A DNA stretch of 64,000 bases from Hermatobates lingyangjiaoensis (Eukaryota; Arthropoda; Insecta; Hemiptera; Hermatobatidae), in NCBI GenBank assembly GCA_026182355.1, contig JAPFBL010000105.1, forward strand, positions 248,001 to 312,000. Direction: 5' to 3'. Below, piece after piece: positions 59,271-64,000 of the stretch (within the stretch, counting starts at the first letter, position 1; every line of letters starts with the position of its first letter). The translations under genes were made by a program, and so were the position numbers. The notes under the pieces are model-generated. The model made no database searches, had not been told where the DNA came from, and saw only the letters and a program-made list of their open reading frames with translations.

Positions 59271-60700
59271 ATATCATTTCGAAAATGCTTTTTAAATTGC
59301 TGTTTAATGTTTACTCACAACTGTTACTCGAAACAAATTACGAATTCAAACAATGTTTTTATTTTGGATGTTTTTACCAATTTTAAAAGAAGCAATACAA
59401 TGTTTTATTAAAATATTGCATACAAATTATATTTTTACGTTATCGACAATAAGATAAGCTCATACATCGTGGGGGGTAGCTGATCTGTTTACTTGACCGG
59501 AATATAATACATTATTTCATCAGTAATAATCTTTTACACCAAAGTCATATTTTATCATATTCTCATCTCGACCACCTATACTGAAGAGTATCATTTTTCC
59601 ATTTGCTCGAGGCTTGCTCCAGTAATAATGAATGCCACACGTTAGGAGGCTAAAGCTTTGTCTATATTCGTAAACCTCTTCACGACCACATTGTATAACG
59701 GAACTGATAAGTGCAGTATGAATGAAAGTCACCACACAGAGCACATGGTTTCCATTCTAACCAGTTAACTACGTATATACTACAGTGCTGTTCCTCCCAG
59801 CATTCCTACATATCCTCATAGCATATTTTGATATTTCACTGATTAGGGGCAAACTTACAACCTAAATGATGACCAGAAACCTACTTGACAGGCTCCACCA
59901 CTTGTGAAGAACACACTTATTCGCTGACGTCACTAGTCCAATTCCACAACTTAAAAGCAATCCTATCAATATATCCAAAGGTTAATTAGTATTAGTAAAG
60001 GTTAACATATTAGTAACTAATATGTTAATATGTATTTATCTTTATATAATTTAGAGTTATTTACACGATTATATATTAGTTTAACATTCTTTGTCTTCAT
60101 TTATAATTCTTTGAGGGTTTTAGTTCTATACAAATAGTCACAATTCTTTTTATAGTTATTTAATTCCGAGTATTAAGGCATATTACTAGATAATAGGAAT
60201 CCGTATTTTCAAAATGACCATGTGATAACAAATAAATAAAAAAAGTATTCACAACTTATTACGTTACCAACAATATAATATCAATACTAATTTTATCAAC
60301 CATATAGTCTCTTGATTGTTTCTTGTTTGAATAAAAAACAATACAAGATTAAAAAATGTCAAATTAAATATTTGAAACTTGTAGAATAGAAACTGATGAG
60401 TTTAGATATTTAGATGATTTAGATCACTATTATCATTGATCATTTGTAGACTATTGTATTAGATACATCACGGTGCAGTTTATCGTATGAAGCAACATTT
60501 TATAAAGAATGTATGTTAAAGAAACAAAAAATGAATTTGTGAATACCAAGAGTCGGAGATGTTCAAGGTGTTGCAGTAAACTCACCTGAAATCATAATCA
60601 AGTCATTAGACTACAAGCAGCAAGACAAACGGAGTAGATAGTAAGAGAATATTTAAATGAGCAGACTAAGTGCATTCACCTGTCAGGCTCACCCCCTTAG

Positions 60701-60904
60701 GAGGAGTGCATGCAATCCCCACCACCCCCTGTGATGTCTACAAGCCCAGACAGTGATGAGAGACTCAGAATCCTAGAAATACCCTCCTCCCGCCTTGCTG
60801 ACCATCACTTTCCGCAAGGCGGGAGGACAGAGCGCTTCTCATACCCACCAACACTGGGCAAGCATCCAGTCCCGCATGGTCACAACAAACTCGCACCTTG
60901 CTGA
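60701..60904 (+). CDS. candidate terminal exon, + strand, unrecognised protein
   Basis: After an acceptor-like GGCTCACCCCCTTAG|, a 68-codon frame reads EECMQSPPPPVMSTSPDSDE, then RLRILEIPSS, then GRTERFSYPPTLGKHPVPHG, ending KLAPC and TGA at 60902-60904. A poly(A) hexamer follows at 61149-61154. The composition is coding-like and GC-rich against an AT-rich background. It includes a GC-rich hairpin (60786-60826). There is no known domain, and the upstream exon is not identified. It could also be a transposon relic. Confidence 0.35.
   Translation, partial: EECMQSPPPPVMSTSPDSDERLRILEIPSSRLADHHFPQGGRTERFSYPPTLGKHPVPHGHNKLAPC
60786..60826. repeat. 13-bp perfect GC-rich inverted repeat
   Basis: CCTCCCGCCTTGC (60786-60798) and GCAAGGCGGGAGG (60814-60826) are exact complements around a 15-nt loop, giving a very stable stem. 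Confidence 0.95.
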
Positions 60905-63054
60905 ATCCAGCTCGAAGGCGTGCGCTCGGTCATCACCACAAGTGCAAGTCAACTCCATTTCACGATGATAGTATAATTACTTCTAATTGATAACCATATC
61001 AAATGTATAGAGGTTCGATAAATTACAACTTTTTTTTTTACAAAAAGAAATCATAATGTGAATTTTAATATCTGTATTAACTTCATCGTAGCCCTTCAAA
61101 AGTTATTTATCCTTATTCCAGAAGAGTTTTCTACAATTTTACCTGAACAATAAAGTCTACATAGATTACACCCTACGAAAATAGACTAGAGTGGTGAAGC
61201 GGAAATGTAATGCTTCTTTTAGGATTTGAAGCAAGTAACAATGACTAATGAGAAGAATCAATAATACTACTAATTTAAATATTAATTTATGATTAAATGA
61301 AATGAAAGATTCATTCAAGATAAATTAGTGCGACTTTATACTTTATTATTCAATTAGCTTTTATATTTTCTACAGCACATTTGATTCTAAAGGATGTGAA
61401 AGTTATGTCATCTTTTCCAGATCATTATCTAGAAACGTGAATTGTTTTTCTTCAAATGTTAATTATTTCAACTCATTAGAGATTATGATCACAATTTTGA
61501 GAAGGAATTTACTTGTAAAGAATTATTTATGTAGCCATCAATGGAAAATAAAAAAAATGTAAAGTTACATTTATATTTTTAAAATTAATAACAAAGGTAA
61601 GAAAAAGAAATTGGAAAATTTTTAAATAAGTCCTTTTAAATATCGTATTTCCTCTTGACATTATGCAAATACCTGATGTTTTTATTATGCATTATTTACA
61701 AGATATTAACCACAATTGAAATTTCAAGTTTAAAGATTGATCCTGATTAAAATCAGGAAAGAAGTACTCTCGTTTTGACATAAAACACTGTTCCTATGCT
61801 TTAATATAATCCCCAAAACTACATATCTATCAATAAGTGGTGTCTGTAGCGTGTTCGCAAAATGTTTGATAAATCCAGCACACAAACGTCCACACATTAG
61901 AAAAGAAAATCAATCAAAATGCGAAAATCGACTTTTTTGAAGATGCATATTAGTGAAGGAAGACAGATAATAAAAAATACAACAGACTTCCTCAAAATGT
62001 GAAAATGGTCTCTTTGATGATGACTATGTTTCAGTGATGGTGAATTCAAAAGTGAAGACAGTGTGAAGAGTGGGAGACACAAACTGCAGGGTGGTGCAGC
62101 GGGTTAGGGTAGTGTGAATGAAACTTTATGGTATAACACGCATTCACAAGCTGACAAAGCGACGGCCAGCAGTTTAGCTACGGATTACCCGCACTCTGTC
62201 CAGTTTCTCCTTGAGAACATCTCAGACCCAAACAATCACTTCGTCTTTGATGAAACCCTCCGACAATAATCGGAGAGGATGTCAGCTCTCAGCTTTATAG
62301 GGCAATTCTCTCGAGATTTTTTTAACATGAAGACTTGAAATCCTAAAAGGTAAGCTATATCATATTACAAGATGAAGGGGGTATTGTTGTGATGTTGCAT
62401 GTCTTTAGTACTGAAGATTGGTGGTTGGAATGAACATCATGACCCCAGATTTCCTTTAGGGCGATGGAAAAGCCTGTGATGGCGTTCGTGCAATACTACA
62501 TAGCATGACCAGGGTTAGTTGTGAAGAGCCTTGTTCTCTTAAACTGGAGTAATGTAATTTAGGACTCTCAATGTAGAAGCGGATTGCCTATATTCAGTGA
62601 TGCGGCTCGGCGCCGCCACAACTAAAATAAGTGCGAAGTAACTGAAGAACATTCCATGCCTCCTTCCGAACAAACGAAATGATCTTTGTTTACCTTTAGG
62701 TCCTACAAATTACAGCGAAAAACAAACCACTAATAACATTGCATAATAAATTTACAATGTCACACTATAGTGGCTGCTTCTGCATATGTTAAAAACAAAA
62801 GGTTTACAACTGTGAAAAGACAATTTAAGCAGTTAGTATAGCGTGTATAACATTGTAATAATCATTACAATTTTAAACATATGTACAAAGATCTATTTAT
62901 AAAAAGATTTATACAAAGCTCTGTAGATATGAAAGGAATACTCCGAGAAAGTACAAGAGAATGATGACAACTGTTTTCAAGTCAGATAACATCATCAATA
63001 ATGAAAATATAAAGGGAAAAATGATTGCACTCAGCACATTATGTAAACATTTAA
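60905..63054. other. AT-rich region, nothing recognised
   Basis: Apart from the poly(A)-like hexamer at 61149 and a slightly GC-richer patch at 62080-62300 with no clear frame, I see no feature. Confidence 0.4.
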
Positions 63055-63200
63055 TTGAAAGGGACAAGTGAATTTGAGAAAGAGTTTGATAATGCGAGGC
63101 TATGGCGCCAAGCAGCGATAAGGACAATACAAGCCCAGGGCCTGCAGGCCAACAATCACCCCCGTGTCCTCAGCCATCTCAATAGTCTTATGTCATTCCT
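63055..63200. other. GC-rich island, possible exon, strand undecided
   Basis: One + frame reads FEKEFDNARLWRQAAIRTIQ onward. Another starts ATGGCGCCAAGCAGC and reads MAPSSDKDNTSPGPAGQQSP before a stop. The - strand is also open over about 25 codons. There are no convincing splice borders. Confidence 0.22.
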
Positions 63201-63689
63201 AATCATATATTATCATCTTCTTACTTTTGCTTCCTGCTTTTTATTTAATTCTTTAAAAACATGTTCTCTAAAAATATCAAAAGAATTGAAGGCATTGCGG
63301 GCACACTTTTGTAAACATAATCTCTCTCACGCGAACGCTCTCTGTAAGCTCTCTCTCTATATCCTTTCATCTAAATCCAGTAGCTATGTGACACATTCGT
63401 AAAAAAAAAAATCTAGAGTGGCCTACACTCTACTTTACTATAAGTAACTTAATGTCAAATTTCTTGAGCATATAAAACATAACGTCTCATTTAAGTATAA
63501 CGTAAACATCCAAATGGGATATAATTATTAGCCTTTCATTCCTGAGGCAGTACAGATAGTGATTGAAGGACATACCAATTTATAAGCTTATTTAAGTACA
63601 TCACAAATAATTTATTATTTGCAAATAATTTCATTAGTATAACTACAGCAGTAATAACATTTTTGAAAAACCCATGTTAACATTTCTAG

Positions 63690-63790
63690 AAACGAAATAT
63701 TCTCCTACAAGAGAATGGCTTTCGTTCAAACAGCCAGTGGATGTCTTACATCGTTTACTTGATATACTTCTACATTGAATATTAAAGTAT
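63690..63790 (+). repeat. dispersed repeat, copy 3 (of the 10098/12835 family)
   Basis: CGAAATATTCTCCTACAAGA, CAAACAGCCAGTGGATGTCT and CTTCTACATTGAATATT match the inverted copy at 12835-12950. Confidence 0.55.
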
Positions 63791-64000
63791 TTGTTTTAAA
63801 ATTTAAAACACGAAAATACCCTTTTTTTCTCTGAAAAACATCTTAAACAGCGAAGAAAATGTTATATTAAGGTGCTTTGTTAATTAAATACGTACGATAA
63901 TTACATTTATTAATCTCTAAACGAAAGATTCCAATTATGAATTATCATTTACATTTTTGGTCTTTTATAGAATTATTATACTGGGAATTTTAATCTTTAA

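Overview
This is eukaryotic, almost certainly insect, nuclear DNA. It is very AT-rich, has introns of up to about 8 kb, and carries microsatellites, retroelement debris and no bacterial-style gene packing. I lean towards Hemiptera from the mix of Penelope-like, Helitron and jockey-like remnants, but nothing in the sequence proves the order.

Two genes can be supported with splice-consistent coding exons, and they converge tail to tail. At the left edge, on the + strand, are the last two exons (1108-1252, 1942-2144) of an unrecognised Ser/Gly/Pro-rich protein of transcription-factor-like composition. Its terminal codons and stop have been tandemly amplified about fourfold in 162-bp units that run into the 3' UTR. 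The main gene is on the - strand: eight exons between 36465 and 15757 encode all but the N-terminus of a type I BMP receptor serine/threonine kinase of the thickveins/BMPR1 class. They cover the cysteine-rich ectodomain, transmembrane segment, GS box, and kinase domain through the C-terminal tail. All intron phases agree and about 488 residues are visible. One 71-bp intron uses a GC-AG donor. The signal-peptide exon and promoter lie upstream (right of 36465) and are not securely identified; a GC-rich block at 50740-50960 is one weak candidate.

The rest is intronic or intergenic and full of mobile-element remains. There is a pile-up of three Penelope-like fragments at 16.26-19.62 kb, inside the last tkv intron. 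A non-autonomous Helitron lies at 22.9-23.9 kb. A hAT-ended element carrying a decayed Ty3/gypsy-like pol piece lies at 35.3-36.1 kb. A 5'-truncated jockey-like element with a clear target-site duplication lies at 37.15-38.11 kb. Several palindromic (foldback) elements occur, most strikingly clustered with (TA)n tracts at 52.8-55.0 kb. Many of these elements carry a recurring CTGANGA...GAAA motif that resembles a hammerhead-ribozyme core.

Right of about 41 kb, a few isolated GC-rich islands with open frames and splice-like borders may be exons of an unseen gene or leader exons of the receptor. The best is 60701-60904 on the + strand. I found no CRISPR array, operon, rRNA, convincing tRNA or intact transposase. 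The most unusual items are the amplified C-terminal module at 2.06-2.71 kb, the TA-anchored foldback cluster, and the ribozyme-like motif shared by several repeat families.
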